64,000 nt of DNA from Cypionkella sp. (GTDB lineage Bacteria; Pseudomonadota; Alphaproteobacteria; Rhodobacterales; Rhodobacteraceae): assembly GCF_028290025.1 (NCBI RefSeq), contig NZ_JAQGKQ010000015.1:62001-126000 (forward strand), in the 5' to 3' direction. Each line of letters starts with the position of its first letter. The stretch's first letter is position 1. Position numbers and translations under genes: made by a program. Below are positions 1 to 10,243 of the stretch, piece by piece. The notes below the pieces were generated by a model that was given only the letters and a program-made list of their open reading frames with translations, made no database searches and was not told the DNA's origin.

Positions 1-155
1 GCCGTGAAAAATTCGCGGCGATAGAACGGCGGGCGCAGCATATGTGACAGCGTCAAGCCTGCATAGATCGCGATGCGGCCAATGGCTGCAAGCGCGGTAA
101 ATGTCGCGCGGCCTAGGCTCGCGAGTGCTTTTTCGGGCCAGACTATCAGGTTCAC
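1..155 (-). CDS. MlaE-type ABC transporter permease, N-terminal fragment
   Basis: Translating the minus strand from a GTG at 155 gives 51 codons that run off the window edge. The start overlaps the alr stop codon (GTGA overlap), so the two are probably cotranscribed. The peptide begins [18 protein letters not shown] and continues through a hydrophobic stretch to [11 protein letters not shown]. This resembles the N-terminus of the MlaE/YrbE permease of phospholipid-transport ABC systems, which often follows alr in Rhodobacterales. The transporter would act in the inner membrane in lipid asymmetry. Only the N-terminus is visible, so the family call is an inference. Confidence 0.65.
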   Translation of the reverse strand, partial: MNLIVWPEKALASLGRATFTALAAIGRIAIYAGLTLSHMLRPPFYRREFFT

Positions 156-1201
156 TCGGTGCCCTCGTAATAACGGCGCAGGTAGCGGGGGCTTAGATTT
201 GTCAAAATTTCGTAGCCGATTGTGCCCGCGACATCGGCCAATTCATCAATGGTTTGGTTCGGACCGATAATGTCGAGATAGCGCGGCACTTCGGCCAAGT
301 GGCTGATATCAACGGTTATCAAATCCATCGAGACCCGGCCAATCAGCGGGCAGGGCGTGTCGCCATCCCAGAGCACAGCGCTATTTGACAATGTGCGCGG
401 CAAACCGTCCGCATAACCCGCCGAGACGGTGGCAACGGTCGAGGGCTGTTCGGCGACCCATGCGCAAGCGTAGCCAACCGCTTCGCCTGCAGCGACCAGA
501 CGGGTTTGGATGATCGGTAGCGACAAGGTGACAGCGGGGCGGGCAGCTTCATAAGGGTGGCCGCCGTATAGGCCGATGCCCGGGCGGGTTAGATCGAAAT
601 GATATTTCGCGCCGAGCAGGATGCCGCCGGTAGCCGCCAAACTGCGCGGCACGCCCGTGCCATTGGTCATCGCAAGAAAGCTCGCCAGTTGGGTTTCATT
701 CAAACCATGGTCGGGATCGTCGCCGCAGGCGAGATGCGACATTAACAGTTCCGGGCCAGCTTCGAGCACGAAGGGGGCAATAGCCTCCCATTCGGGTTCC
801 TCCATGCCAAGCCGGTTCATTCCGGTATCAAGCTGCACTCCAAAGGCATGGCCGGGCAGCGATTCGAGGTGGCGGGTGACTTGATCCAACGAGTTCAGCA
901 TCGGGGTCAGGTCAAGATCACCGATCATATCGGTGTCGCCACTCATATGGCCAGACAGGATGCAAATTTGTGGTCCTGGGCCTAAGACCTGCCGCAGGGT
1001 AGCACCTTCCTCGGCGACGGCGACGAAAAATCGCCGCGCGCCTGCTTGGGCAAGGGCGCGGGCGACCCTTGTGATGCCCAGACCGTAGGCATCGGCTTTG
1101 ACCACCGCAGCGGTCTGCACCCCCGAAGCGGAGGCTTTATCTAAAGCGCGCCAATTGGCGGCAATAGCGTCGAGGTCGATGGAGAGAGTTGCTGTAGCCA
1201 T
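152..1201 (-). CDS. alr: Alanine racemase
   Basis: This 349-residue protein interconverts L- and D-alanine with PLP, supplying D-Ala for peptidoglycan in the cytoplasm. The N-terminal barrel carries the PLP-lysine motif [11 protein letters not shown] (Lys35). The C-terminal half has VGYACAW, where the Tyr matches the second catalytic base, and VSMDLITVD. Length is slightly below the usual 360-380, but the protein looks complete. The stop overlaps the GTG start of the next minus-strand gene. The upstream 207 bp to the SDR gene hold no convincing ORF and should carry its promoter. Confidence 0.93.
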   Translation of the reverse strand: MATATLSIDLDAIAANWRALDKASASGVQTAAVVKADAYGLGITRVARALAQAGARRFFVAVAEEGATLRQVLGPGPQICILSGHMSGDTDMIGDLDLTPMLNSLDQVTRHLESLPGHAFGVQLDTGMNRLGMEEPEWEAIAPFVLEAGPELLMSHLACGDDPDHGLNETQLASFLAMTNGTGVPRSLAATGGILLGAKYHFDLTRPGIGLYGGHPYEAARPAVTLSLPIIQTRLVAAGEAVGYACAWVAEQPSTVATVSAGYADGLPRTLSNSAVLWDGDTPCPLIGRVSMDLITVDISHLAEVPRYLDIIGPNQTIDELADVAGTIGYEILTNLSPRYLRRYYEGTE

Positions 1202-1408
1202 GCTGGGGTTTTGACAGGGCGGCGCGCGGGGTCAAGGGGGAATTCGCGGGTGAGCGTGATCGGGGCGAAACCGTGGCAGTCTCGGGTGGCATCGAGCCAC
1301 CGCTCGACCGCTGCTGCCGCACGGCTTTGCGGTTGCAATTTGGTTGGGTGGAGGCGGCGAAACTAGCGTTTGTACGGGTCTGCGGGAGGGAATGTGGGAT
1401 TCGCGTGG

Positions 1409-2373
<965 letters not shown>

Positions 2374-2406
2374 TGAGGGCAGAAGCGGCGCGGGGTGGTG
2401 AGGCAA

Positions 2407-2444
2407 GCGCCTCCGGCGGGGATATTTTTGCCAAGGTGAAATTG
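2407..2444 (+). repeat. Dispersed intergenic repeat, short form (copy 2)
   Basis: The copy reads GCGCCTCCGGCGGGGATATT then TTTGCCAAGGTGAAATTG. It starts only about 70 bp after copy 1 in the same orientation, so the two form a close direct pair between the SDR gene and dnaB. Confidence 0.82.
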
Positions 2445-2505
2445 TTAGGGAAAGATGGCGCGCCCGGAGATTGTAGGCGCGCCGGGAGATTGATGGTTAC
2501 ATCGC

Positions 2506-4017
2506 CTAAAAGCCGACGTCGTCGCCGGGGCCGGAGCCTTGCCATTGTCGGGCGAGGTTGCCGAAGCGGGTGAAGCGGCCTTCGAAGGAGAGTTCTACAT
2601 GGCCGATTGGGCCGTGGCGTTGCTTGCCGATTATGACCTCGGCCTTGCCACGCACGCTTTCCATGGTGACCTGCCATTGCGCCATTTTTTCGAGTTCATG
2701 GTCGCCGGGTTTTTCGCGTTCTTTATAATATTCATCGCGGTATACGAACATCACCACATCGGCGTCTTGCTCAATCGATCCGGACTCCCGCAGGTCGGAG
2801 AGTTGCGGGCGTTTGTCTTCGCGGGATTCTACTTGGCGCGAAAGCTGCGAGAGCGCGATCACCGGGATGTTTAACTCTTTGGCGATAGCTTTCAGACCTT
2901 GGGTGATTTCCGAGACTTCCTGCACCCGGTTGTCGTTTTTTCCAGTGCCTTTCAGCAGTTGCAGGTAGTCGATGATCAGCACGTCAAGGCCATGCGTGCG
3001 TTTCAGGCGGCGGGCGCGGGCGGCGACTTGGCTGATCGGCAGCGCGGGGGTGTCGTCGATGTAGAGCGGGCAGGATTCCAGCGATTTGGCGGCCTCGACG
3101 AATTTGCGGAACTCAAACTCCTGCATGTCGCCGCGGCGGATTTGCTCAGACGGGACTTCGGAGGCTTCGGATAGGATACGGGCGGCGAGTTGTTCTGAGC
3201 TCATCTCAAGGCTGAAGAAGCCGACGACGCCGCCTTCGACAGCGCCGTCGGTGCCGTCATGGGTGCGGCCGCGTTTGTAGGCTTTGGCGATGTTGAAGGC
3301 GATGTTGGTGGCGAGCGAGGTTTTGCCCATTGAGGGGCGCCCCGCGAGGATGAGCAGGTCGGAGTTGTGCAACCCGCCGAGTTTTTTGTCGAGATCGACG
3401 AGGCCCGTGGAGATGCCCGCCAAACCGCCGCCGCGTTGGTAGGCGGCGTTTGCGACGTTGACGGCTTCGGTGACGGCTTTCAGAAACGATTGGAAGCCAC
3501 GTTCGGCGACGCCCTGTTCGCCGAGTTTGTAGAGGCGCTGCTCGGCCTCGATGATCTGGTCTTTCGGTTCCGAGTCAATCTCGACCTTGGCGGCTTTGGC
3601 GGTGAGATCGCGGCCCAAGGCCATGAGTTCACGGCGCACGGCGAGATCGTAGATCATTTGGGCATAGTCGCGGGCGGCGTAGGACGAGATCGCGGCACCA
3701 GCGAGGCGGACGAGGTAGGACGGGCCGCCGAGTTCTTTCAGGCCGTCGTCGTCCTCAAAGTAGATTTTCAAGGTGACGGGGGAGACCAGCGCGTTTTTCT
3801 GGATGCGGGCGGCGGCGCGTTCAAAGATGCGCTGGTGGACGGGGTCGAAGAAATGCTCGGGCTTTACCAGGGACGCGATGCGGTCATAGACGTCGTTGTT
3901 GGTGAGGATCGCGCCCAGAAGCTGTTGTTCGGCCTCGATGTTGTGCGGCAGCACCTCGGTTTCAGGCGCGGCGGCAACTGCGGGTGGCATCGGGCGAAGG
4001 GTGGCGAGTTCGTTCAT
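2506..4017 (-). CDS. dnaB: Replicative DNA helicase DnaB
   Basis: This 503-residue protein is the hexameric helicase that unwinds DNA at the replication fork. The N-terminal primase-interaction domain begins near PHNIEAEQQLLGAIL. The RecA-like domain has Walker A AGRPSMGKTSLA, the Walker B-like VLIIDYLQLL, and the conserved stretch IALSQLSRQVE. The open frame extends upstream to 4152, but the Met of MNELATL at 4017 gives the usual DnaB length. No intein interrupts the P-loop or Walker B regions. Confidence 0.95.
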   Translation of the reverse strand: MNELATLRPMPPAVAAAPETEVLPHNIEAEQQLLGAILTNNDVYDRIASLVKPEHFFDPVHQRIFERAAARIQKNALVSPVTLKIYFEDDDGLKELGGPSYLVRLAGAAISSYAARDYAQMIYDLAVRRELMALGRDLTAKAAKVEIDSEPKDQIIEAEQRLYKLGEQGVAERGFQSFLKAVTEAVNVANAAYQRGGGLAGISTGLVDLDKKLGGLHNSDLLILAGRPSMGKTSLATNIAFNIAKAYKRGRTHDGTDGAVEGGVVGFFSLEMSSEQLAARILSEASEVPSEQIRRGDMQEFEFRKFVEAAKSLESCPLYIDDTPALPISQVAARARRLKRTHGLDVLIIDYLQLLKGTGKNDNRVQEVSEITQGLKAIAKELNIPVIALSQLSRQVESREDKRPQLSDLRESGSIEQDADVVMFVYRDEYYKEREKPGDHELEKMAQWQVTMESVRGKAEVIIGKQRHGPIGHVELSFEGRFTRFGNLARQWQGSGPGDDVGF

Positions 4018-4261
4018 TGGGCTGCCTCGTGGTCTAACCCGGAGATACCGGGTAGGGGGCGTTATTGCCCCAAATTGGCCCGCCGCGATAGGCAGGCATA
4101 TGTCGGTGGATAAGTCGGTGTTGAGTCGGATAGTGTTGGGATATGCTACCATATGTTGCGGTGCATTGACGGATAATCCACCAACGCACCGCAGAATCGG
4201 CGGAGTTGTTCACAAACTTCGCACAGGCTGGAGCGGTGCGGAGCGAGAAGATTGCTGTGGA
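4018..4261. promoter_or_regulatory. dnaB upstream region with hairpin and DnaA-box-like sites
   Basis: This 244-bp region lies upstream of dnaB and downstream of pyrE. It holds near-matches to the DnaA box TTATCCACA: reverse-strand TTATCCACC at 4105-4113, TTGTTCACA at 4206-4214, and reverse-strand TAATCCACA at 4256-4264, the last overlapping the pyrE stop. A long hairpin lies between them. Autoregulation of dnaB by DnaA is only a suggestion, as short boxes occur by chance. Confidence 0.35.
4158..4192. repeat. Long imperfect hairpin upstream of dnaB
   Basis: The arms GCGGTGCATTGACGGA and TCCACCAACGCACCGC are 16 bases each and pair at 13 positions around a 3-base loop. There is no T-tract, so it is not a standard terminator. 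It could be a protein-binding palindrome or a processed RNA structure. Confidence 0.6.
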
Positions 4262-4942
4262 TTATTTTGCGGCGCGTGCCGCTTGCCAAGCGCGGGGGTC
4301 GTTTAGGAACACTTCGACTTCGGCGAGGGTTTCGGTATCGAACGACCCTTGCGCGCGGGCTTCGGTGAGGACGTCCCACCATGTGCAGAGGTGGTGCAGC
4401 GCGACCCCGTGGTCGGCGAGGCGTTGGGTGGTTTCGGGGAAGATGCCGTAGTAGAAAATGACCGCCGTATGAACGCAGGTGGCTCCGGTTTCGCGGATGG
4501 CATCGACGAAGGAGAGTTTGCTGCCGCCGTCGGTGGTTAGGTCTTCGACCAGAAGCACGCGCTGGCCGGGCGTCATAACGCCTTCAATGCGGGCGTTGCG
4601 GCCATAGCCTTTCGGCTTTTTGCGGATGTAGGTCATCGGCAAAGCCATACGCTCAGCGACCCAAGCGCCGAAGGGGATGCCGGCGGTTTCGCCGCCTGCG
4701 ATGTTGTCGAAGGCTTCAAAGCCTGCGTCGCGCATCACGGTGACGGTGAGGAAGTCCATCAGCGTGGCGCGGATGCGCGGGTAGGAAATCAGCTTGCGGC
4801 AGTCGATGTAGGTTGGGCTAGGTAGGCCGCTCGCCAGTGTGAACGGGGTTTCGGCGTTGAAGTGCACCGCCTTGATCTCGAGCAGCGCGCGGGCGGTGAG
4901 GCGAGCGATTTCAGCGCTGGGCGGGAAGCTGGTCGGGATCAT
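4262..4942 (-). CDS. pyrE: Orotate phosphoribosyltransferase
   Basis: This 226-residue enzyme joins orotate and PRPP to make OMP in pyrimidine synthesis. The PRPP-binding motif [14 protein letters not shown] is present, as are the substrate loop region [10 protein letters not shown] and [12 protein letters not shown] near the N-terminus. The start at MIPTSFPP (4942) was chosen because it gives the normal family length; the frame continues upstream without similarity. pyrC, the preceding pathway enzyme, lies just upstream on the same strand. A dispersed-repeat copy separates them. Confidence 0.93.
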   Translation of the reverse strand: MIPTSFPPSAEIARLTARALLEIKAVHFNAETPFTLASGLPSPTYIDCRKLISYPRIRATLMDFLTVTVMRDAGFEAFDNIAGGETAGIPFGAWVAERMALPMTYIRKKPKGYGRNARIEGVMTPGQRVLLVEDLTTDGGSKLSFVDAIRETGATCVHTAVIFYYGIFPETTQRLADHGVALHHLCTWWDVLTEARAQGSFDTETLAEVEVFLNDPRAWQAARAAK

Positions 4943-5010
4943 CGGCGGTTCCTTTTTGGGCTTTATCTTGGCTTCAATGCTCCCCGCGGAGCGATCTAGG
5001 CGGCATGGGG

Positions 5011-5048
5011 AGCCTCCGGCGGGGATATTTAAGCCAATGTGAAATTGG
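5011..5048 (+). repeat. Dispersed intergenic repeat, short form (copy 3)
   Basis: AGCCTCCGGCGGGGATATTT is followed by AAGCCAATGTGAAATT. It sits between pyrC and pyrE, antisense to both, ending 6 bp before the pyrC stop. If pyrC and pyrE are cotranscribed, this element is inside their transcript. Confidence 0.85.
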
Positions 5049-5054
5049 GTAGGC

Positions 5055-6098
5055 TTAGGGCTCGACATGCCAATGCACGGGGAAGCTGGGGTTGAAGACG
5101 GTGACGGGGCCGGCTTCGGTGAGGATTTTTTCGGGGAAGCTTTGCGGGTGGTCGTGTTTGACGAGGGTGATTTGACCTTCGTTTACAGGCAGACGGTAGA
5201 AGGCGGGGCCGCTGAGCGAGGCGAAGGCTTCTAGGTGGTGCAGGGCGGATTCGTCCTCAAACACATGCGCCAGAAGCGGCATGGTGTTGGTGGCGGTGAA
5301 GCAGCCGGCGCAGCCGCAGGCGTGTTCTTTCAGGGCGTCAACATGAGGGGCCGAGTCCGTGCCAAGCAGGAAGCGGGTTTCGCCGGAGGTTGCGGCGGCG
5401 CGTAGGGCGAGGCGGTGTTTCTCGCGTTTGGCGACCGGCAGGCAGTAGTAATGCGGTTTGATGCCACCGGCGAGGATGTGGTTGCGGTTGATGATCAGGT
5501 GATGCGTGGTGATGGTGGCCGCCAGATCGTCGCCGCCGCTGCGGGCGTAGGCGACGCCTTCCTCGGTGGTTATATGCTCCATCACCACGCGCAGGCCGGG
5601 GATGCGGCGGCGCAAAGGATCGAGGATGGTGTCGATGAACACGGCTTCACGGTCGAAAATATCGACATTTGGATCGGTGACCTCGCCGTGCAAGCAGAGC
5701 GGCAGGCCGATCTCGGCCATTTTTTCCAGCACGGCTTGGATTTTGCTGAAGTCAGCGACGCCGGAGTGAGAGTTGGTGGTGGCTCCGGCGGGGTAGAGTT
5801 TGACGGCTTTCACCAGACCCGAGGCGGCGCTTGCGGCTACATCGGCGGGGTCGGTGGTTTCAGTGAGATACAAGGTCATCAGCGGTTGGAACTGGGAACC
5901 TGCGGGAAGGGCGGCCACGATCCGGTCGCGGTAAGCCTGCGCTTGCGCGCCTGTCACGACCGGGGGCACCAGATTGGGCATGATCAGGGCGCGGGCGAAA
6001 TGCCGAGCGGTTTCGGGCAACACACCTTGCAGCATCGCGCCGTCGCGCAGGTGCAGGTGCCAGTCATCGGGGCGGCGCAGGGTGAGGCTTTGTGTCAT
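5055..6098 (-). CDS. pyrC: Dihydroorotase
   Basis: This 347-residue amidohydrolase cyclises N-carbamoyl-aspartate to dihydroorotate in pyrimidine synthesis. The length and the start [11 protein letters not shown] mark it as the short, class II PyrC type. Metal-binding HLHLRDG is near residue 13, the bridging Lys is in [12 protein letters not shown], later metal His lie in LCLHGEV and VMEHITT, and the catalytic Asp is in LLGTDSAPH. It is followed by pyrE on the same strand. Confidence 0.95.
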   Translation of the reverse strand: MTQSLTLRRPDDWHLHLRDGAMLQGVLPETARHFARALIMPNLVPPVVTGAQAQAYRDRIVAALPAGSQFQPLMTLYLTETTDPADVAASAASGLVKAVKLYPAGATTNSHSGVADFSKIQAVLEKMAEIGLPLCLHGEVTDPNVDIFDREAVFIDTILDPLRRRIPGLRVVMEHITTEEGVAYARSGGDDLAATITTHHLIINRNHILAGGIKPHYYCLPVAKREKHRLALRAAATSGETRFLLGTDSAPHVDALKEHACGCAGCFTATNTMPLLAHVFEDESALHHLEAFASLSGPAFYRLPVNEGQITLVKHDHPQSFPEKILTEAGPVTVFNPSFPVHWHVEP

Positions 6099-6272
6099 GG
6101 CGACCGGGATAGCGCAGGCGTTGGCGATTCTCTAGGGGGTGTGGCGCAGGGTTGCGCCATCTGGCGGGGTAACTTGCGGCTATGCCCTCGGCGCAGGCAG
6201 CCACGGCGCGAAAGCTCTTGCTGCGGCGCAGCATTGAGCGCTTTGTGGCGGCAACAGGTTAAGGAGAGTGTG

Positions 6273-6581
6273 ATGCGAGTGATGACGCCGTTTGATTTTA
6301 TGGCCCCCGCGCTAGAGGCGAGCCGGATTATGATGGAGTCGCAGACGGTGATTGGTTTGCGATTGGCTGGGATGGCGGGATTTTGGCCGATGGCTGCCTC
6401 GGAGACGGATTTGATGTTGGCCGAAAAGCTTTCAGCGGGGATGGATTCGGCGCAGGCGGCGTTGCGCATTGGTATGGCTGGCGGTAATCTTTCTGAGGTT
6501 GCGATGGCTGCGATGAAGCCGGTGCGGGCGACGACACGCGCCAATGCTAAGCGTTTGCAGCGTAAGGTGGCGGGGAGTTGA
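6273..6581 (+). CDS. Small Met/Ala-rich protein, Rhodobacterales-type
   Basis: This 102-residue protein starts at an ATG 6 bases after a clear AAGGAG Shine-Dalgarno (6261-6266). It is rich in Met and Ala, has no signal peptide, and ends in a basic tail (TRANAKRLQRK). Homologues I recall from Rhodobacterales carry an unhelpful 'antifreeze protein' label because of Ala content; there is no evidence for that function. The repeated MESQTVIGLRLAGMAG-type amphipathic helices suggest a phasin-like or helical-bundle protein, but this is a guess. Confidence 0.6.
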   Translation: MRVMTPFDFMAPALEASRIMMESQTVIGLRLAGMAGFWPMAASETDLMLAEKLSAGMDSAQAALRIGMAGGNLSEVAMAAMKPVRATTRANAKRLQRKVAGS

Positions 6582-6641
6582 TGGCGGCCGCTGCGAAAGT
6601 AGCGGCGTGCGTTGATAGCGACAAAGCTTGGGGGGGATGCG

Positions 6642-7037
6642 ATGCGTTTGGCTTGGTTTGGATGTTTTGCGGCGCTGACGGCAATTCCTGCGATGGCACA
6701 GGACGTTGATTGTGCCAAGGCTGAGGCTCAGATGGAACTGACCTATTGCGCCGAGCAGGAATGGTTGGCCGCTGACGCTGAGTTGAACACCGCTTATGCT
6801 ACGGCGCGCAAGGCAATGCAGGGGATTGATGCGGAGTTGGAAGCATCGCAGCGTGGTGCGGCTGATTATCTGCGCGATGGGCAGCGGGCTTGGGTGACGT
6901 TTCGCGATGCGACTTGCACAGCCGAGGGCTATGCGATGCACGGAGGATCAGCCGAGCCAATGGTGATCTACGGTTGCCGTGCGCGTCTGACCGAGCAGCG
7001 CGTGGTTGATTTGCAAGCTATGGCTGACGGATATTGA
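6642..7037 (+). CDS. LprI-family (DUF1311) secreted protein
   Basis: This 131-residue protein has a signal peptide (MRLAWFGCFAALTAIPAMAQ, cleaved before DVDC). The mature part follows the LprI/DUF1311 pattern: paired Cys in DCAKA and TYCAEQEW, the helix AELNTAYATARKAM, then QRAWVTFRDATC and GCRARLTEQRV. The family includes lysozyme inhibitors and many periplasmic proteins of unknown role. The start was set at the second Met (6642), which follows GGGGGGAT and begins the signal peptide. It lies 60 bp after the preceding small gene. Confidence 0.75.
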   Translation: MRLAWFGCFAALTAIPAMAQDVDCAKAEAQMELTYCAEQEWLAADAELNTAYATARKAMQGIDAELEASQRGAADYLRDGQRAWVTFRDATCTAEGYAMHGGSAEPMVIYGCRARLTEQRVVDLQAMADGY

Positions 7038-7090
7038 GGCGGGCTTGGAAGGCTGATCGCAGCAGCCCTCCTAGCTGATCGCGGTGCTGG

Positions 7091-8035
7091 CTAAACTTCG
7101 GTTTCACCAAAGCGCTCGGTCAGACGGGCCAAACGCCGGGCGAAGTTGCGCGAGTTCAGCCGTTTGGTCACCGAACGGCAAATCATAATCGCATGTGGGA
7201 TGCGTCGTGCAGCCTCGGCCTTGCCAAGGATCGCATTGAGATAGGGCGCATAGTTGCGCCGCACCCGCCACAGCTTGGAGAAACCTTCAACGCCGAGTTC
7301 GCCTGACATCGCTTGGTTTACCAACGTCGGCAGCAAGCCCGTGGCGGCGAACGCGGCTTCCAATTGATCGCCCATGTGGCGCGCCGAAAGCCGAGTGATG
7401 TAGGGTGCGCGGAACAGGGCTGCGTGCATAGCCTCTGCCGGTATGGTCGGATCGTGGATAACCACCGCGCGGCCTGCACCTTCGAGCATGTCAGGGGCAT
7501 AGCCGTACCGAGCGGTGAAGTTGAGGCGGCGGGCGGCGCGGTCGCGGTTGTCCCAGCGGGCTTGAGCAGGCTCTAAAGTTGCACGGGGGTTCAACGCCAA
7601 TACTTGCGCGCCGGGAGCGGTAACGGCAAAGGCGCAAGCCGCGTAACCCGCCATGCCGGCACCGTAAAACAGAACTTGGTCAAAATCTTCAAAGAATGCG
7701 TCGTCAACCTGACGGTCAAAAAAGCCGTAAACCGCCGGGTCGCGGAACCATGTTTCCCCATCGGCAATGATCGTCAGCACCGACCAACCATGCGGCTTTG
7801 CCAAACTATTCGCGAGGGGCATTTGACCCGGACGCGCCAAGATCGCTTCGATGGTTTCGAAGCTGACCAGCAACGTGCTGCCTTCATCTGCGAGATACGC
7901 CCAATGTGCCTCGCCGACCGAATGAAAATAACCGGAGTCTTGAGTTGCGGCCTCCATCTGCTGTTCCCACGCGTCACGGTCGGGCAGCGCATCGGTCAGG
8001 TGTGGCAAGGTAATAGTATCGGCAGCTTCGGTCAT
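7091..8035 (-). CDS. Conserved Rhodobacterales protein, possible pseudo-hydrolase
   Basis: I know close homologues of this 314-residue protein from Rhodobacterales, some labelled phosphoadenosine phosphosulfate reductase. It shows no PAPS-loop or Cys motif, so that label is doubtful. The segment VLFYGAGMAGYAACAFA resembles the nucleophile elbow of alpha/beta hydrolases, with Ala where Ser would be. It is followed by ALNPRATL, as in capsule-associated esterase-like proteins. The C-terminus is Arg-rich. The neighbour is a glycosyltransferase on the same strand. Function is unknown; an inactive hydrolase fold is an inference. Confidence 0.6.
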   Translation of the reverse strand: MTEAADTITLPHLTDALPDRDAWEQQMEAATQDSGYFHSVGEAHWAYLADEGSTLLVSFETIEAILARPGQMPLANSLAKPHGWSVLTIIADGETWFRDPAVYGFFDRQVDDAFFEDFDQVLFYGAGMAGYAACAFAVTAPGAQVLALNPRATLEPAQARWDNRDRAARRLNFTARYGYAPDMLEGAGRAVVIHDPTIPAEAMHAALFRAPYITRLSARHMGDQLEAAFAATGLLPTLVNQAMSGELGVEGFSKLWRVRRNYAPYLNAILGKAEAARRIPHAIMICRSVTKRLNSRNFARRLARLTERFGETEV

Positions 8036-8154
8036 GTTTTATCCAGTGAACGCTTTACGAGGGGCACCCATCACGCGTGGCTATAATCGGCTTTGTCGAC
8101 CTTTACGGCAAGCGCAGATAGGCCCCAACTAGCATGGGCTTTGTGAACACCGGG

Positions 8155-9222
8155 TTAAGACTGTTTCACTGGCGCGGTCTGGACAGCTACTTGCGCGTGA
8201 CGCAGTAAATAAGCCGCACGTTCGGGTTGCAGAGTGTGCGACGCGGGCGTCATCAGCAAACGCCCAAACAAAGCCCGCCACGGTTCTTGCTGCATCAAAC
8301 TATCAAAACGTGCGCGGCGCCACGCGACAGCTTGGTCATGCAGCGGACCAAGAATCGGATCGGCCCGAAGTTCTGCACGCAGGGCAGCGGAGTTCGACTG
8401 AAGCGAGGAGTCAGGCTGAAGAATTGAGCGGTCTTCGATCTCGCTGAAATTACGCTCGACCCAATAGCTCATGTCAAAGGCGCTGGCATCGCGGTTGGCA
8501 CGGCCCCGGTCGGCTTTCACCAGATAGTTCTGCATCGACCCCAGCGCGTAGTGGTTAAGCTGCACCAGTTGATAGTTATCGCGACTGTAGTCGGAGAAGA
8601 TCCGGCGCTGCGCAAAGCTGGCAGGCAGCGCGCGGCCCGAGCCATCGAACCAACGCGCCTGGGCCACAAGGTCAGGATTTGGGCTGCGCGGCCGGTGGAC
8701 GCCGAGTTTGCGGTAGCTGCCGTCATTGCGAAACAGCGTCTTGAACAGTTGCGCCCGCCACGGCCACGCAAAGCTAACCGGTGCGGCAAGCGTAAAGGTT
8801 TCGGTGATGGGCTGATCGCTGATCTCTATAGCGCCAGCATTGCCGAACATTCGCCATGTCAGCGCGATTGCGGTGGCATCGGGCAGGGCGGCGAACAGGG
8901 CTTTCAACGTGCGATCACCGACGTGGATATTCACAAACTCATCAATGTCGCTGAACAGCAGCCAATCGGCCCCGGTGATCGCTGGATGCTTGTCGGCGGC
9001 TTTCAGCATCGCCCATTGCGGGCCTTCGGGGTGCGGGCCATCGTTTCGGACATGGGTTAGCCAGCCGAGCTGCGCCAAGCGGTCGAGCATCGCATCGGTG
9101 CCGTCGCTGCAATCGTTAGAATACACAAGGAAGTCAGTGAAACCGCAGGCGCGGTGATGTGCCAGCCATTCCAACAGGAAGGCGCCCTCGTTTTTCACTC
9201 CAAGCAAAGCGGTGGCGCGCAT
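8155..9222 (-). CDS. Glycosyltransferase family 2-like protein
   Basis: This 355-residue protein begins with a GT-A-type nucleotide-sugar fold: RATALLGVKNEGAFLLEWLA, then VYSNDCSDGTD, and the metal-binding acidic motif FSDIDEFVNI near residue 95. This layout matches the Glyco_tranf_2_4 group often found in surface polysaccharide or protein glycosylation loci. The His in LNHYALGS is also typical. No transmembrane segment is evident, so it is probably cytoplasmic. Acceptor and donor cannot be told from sequence. Confidence 0.8.
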   Translation of the reverse strand: MRATALLGVKNEGAFLLEWLAHHRACGFTDFLVYSNDCSDGTDAMLDRLAQLGWLTHVRNDGPHPEGPQWAMLKAADKHPAITGADWLLFSDIDEFVNIHVGDRTLKALFAALPDATAIALTWRMFGNAGAIEISDQPITETFTLAAPVSFAWPWRAQLFKTLFRNDGSYRKLGVHRPRSPNPDLVAQARWFDGSGRALPASFAQRRIFSDYSRDNYQLVQLNHYALGSMQNYLVKADRGRANRDASAFDMSYWVERNFSEIEDRSILQPDSSLQSNSAALRAELRADPILGPLHDQAVAWRRARFDSLMQQEPWRALFGRLLMTPASHTLQPERAAYLLRHAQVAVQTAPVKQS

Positions 9223-9257
9223 TCTGATCCTTTGCGGCGGGTTCGGGGCGCACGGAT

Positions 9258-9293
9258 GCCTCCGGCGGGGGATGTTTCAGCACAGAGGATAAG
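9258..9293 (+). repeat. Dispersed intergenic repeat, short form (copy 4, divergent)
   Basis: GCCTCCGGCGGGGGATGTTT is followed by CAGCACAGAGGATAAG. The 3' half differs from most copies but resembles the copy near 41 kb (GCAGAGAGGATGA). It lies in the divergent region between the glycosyltransferase and the MBL-fold gene. Confidence 0.65.
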
Positions 9294-9361
9294 CATAGAC
9301 GTGGAACTTGACCGATTGCGGCGATGGGGGCAAGCATGTCGCTGGTTTTTAGGAGCGCGCA

Positions 9362-10243
9362 ATGAGGTCTTCGATGCTGTCACAGCTGCGGGTGTTGGAG
9401 CCGCATCCTGGGATATTGGCGTTTTATGATGGTCGTGTTGCGGGGCATCGTTTTGCCGACACGCCAAATTGGGTGGATGACGGCGCACTTTCATTGGGCA
9501 TCGCATCTTATGCTTTGATCGCGGGGGCCGAGGCGATTGTCTACGACACCCATGTCTCGGTGTCACATGGTCGCTTCATTCGCGAGGCATTGGCTGCGCG
9601 GGGGGTGACGGATATTCGGGTGGTGCTGTCGCATTGGCATCTTGATCATGTGGCGGGTACCGAGGCGTTTGACGGGTGCGAGGTGATCGCCAACGCCCGC
9701 ACGCTGGCACATCTGACCGAGCGGCAAGCGGCGATTGAAGCTGGCACCGATCACGGCCTGCCTGCGATCAATCCGTTGATCCTGCCGGACCGGATGTTTG
9801 ACGGTCATCTGCGGCTTTATCTCGGCGGCGAGGCGGTCGAGTTGATCGAGGTGAATATTCACTCGGACGATGCCACGGTGCTGTGGCTGCCAGAGCGGCG
9901 TATTCTGCTCGCGGGCGATACGGTGGAGGATTGCGTGACCTATGTTGGTGCGCCGGAGGATTTTGCGACGCATCTGGCCGATCTGGCAAGGCTGGCGGCG
10001 CTGGGCGCAACATGGGTGCTGCCGAACCACGGCGCGGCAGAGATGATTGCGCGGGGTGGCTATGGTCCGGGCCTGCTGGACGCGACAGCCGATTACATAC
10101 GGCATTTGCAGGCGGATGATCCGCGCCCGATGGCTGAAATCATCGAACCTTGGCTGACAGATGGCACTTTGCAGTATTTTGGCCCCTACGATTCGGTGCA
10201 TCAGCAAAATCGTGCTCGGGTGCAAGCGATGCGGCAGGGTTGA
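9362..10243 (+). CDS. MBL-fold metallo-hydrolase
   Basis: This 293-residue protein has the metallo-beta-lactamase signature SHWHLDHVAG near residue 92, further metal ligands in IHSDDATV and ILLAGDTVEDC, and a final His in LPNHGAAE. These ligate a dinuclear metal centre. TAGGAG lies at proper spacing before the ATG. The region after the core (TADYIRHLQADDPRPMAE) is helical. The family hydrolyses many thioesters, lactones and phosphoesters; no substrate can be assigned. No signal peptide is visible. Confidence 0.8.
   Translation: MRSSMLSQLRVLEPHPGILAFYDGRVAGHRFADTPNWVDDGALSLGIASYALIAGAEAIVYDTHVSVSHGRFIREALAARGVTDIRVVLSHWHLDHVAGTEAFDGCEVIANARTLAHLTERQAAIEAGTDHGLPAINPLILPDRMFDGHLRLYLGGEAVELIEVNIHSDDATVLWLPERRILLAGDTVEDCVTYVGAPEDFATHLADLARLAALGATWVLPNHGAAEMIARGGYGPGLLDATADYIRHLQADDPRPMAEIIEPWLTDGTLQYFGPYDSVHQQNRARVQAMRQG

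Noticed and set aside
2506-4017. Possible intein in dnaB
   Set aside because: DnaB genes often host inteins, but length (503 residues) and uninterrupted Walker motifs exclude one.
5415-6581. 388-codon plus-strand ORF covering pyrC antisense
   Set aside because: Most of it is the antisense of pyrC. Only the last 102 codons, with their own AAGGAG site at 6261, look like a gene.
6273-6581. Antifreeze function for the small Met/Ala-rich protein
   Set aside because: The label found on homologues rests on Ala content alone; no regular Thr/Ala ice-binding repeat is present.
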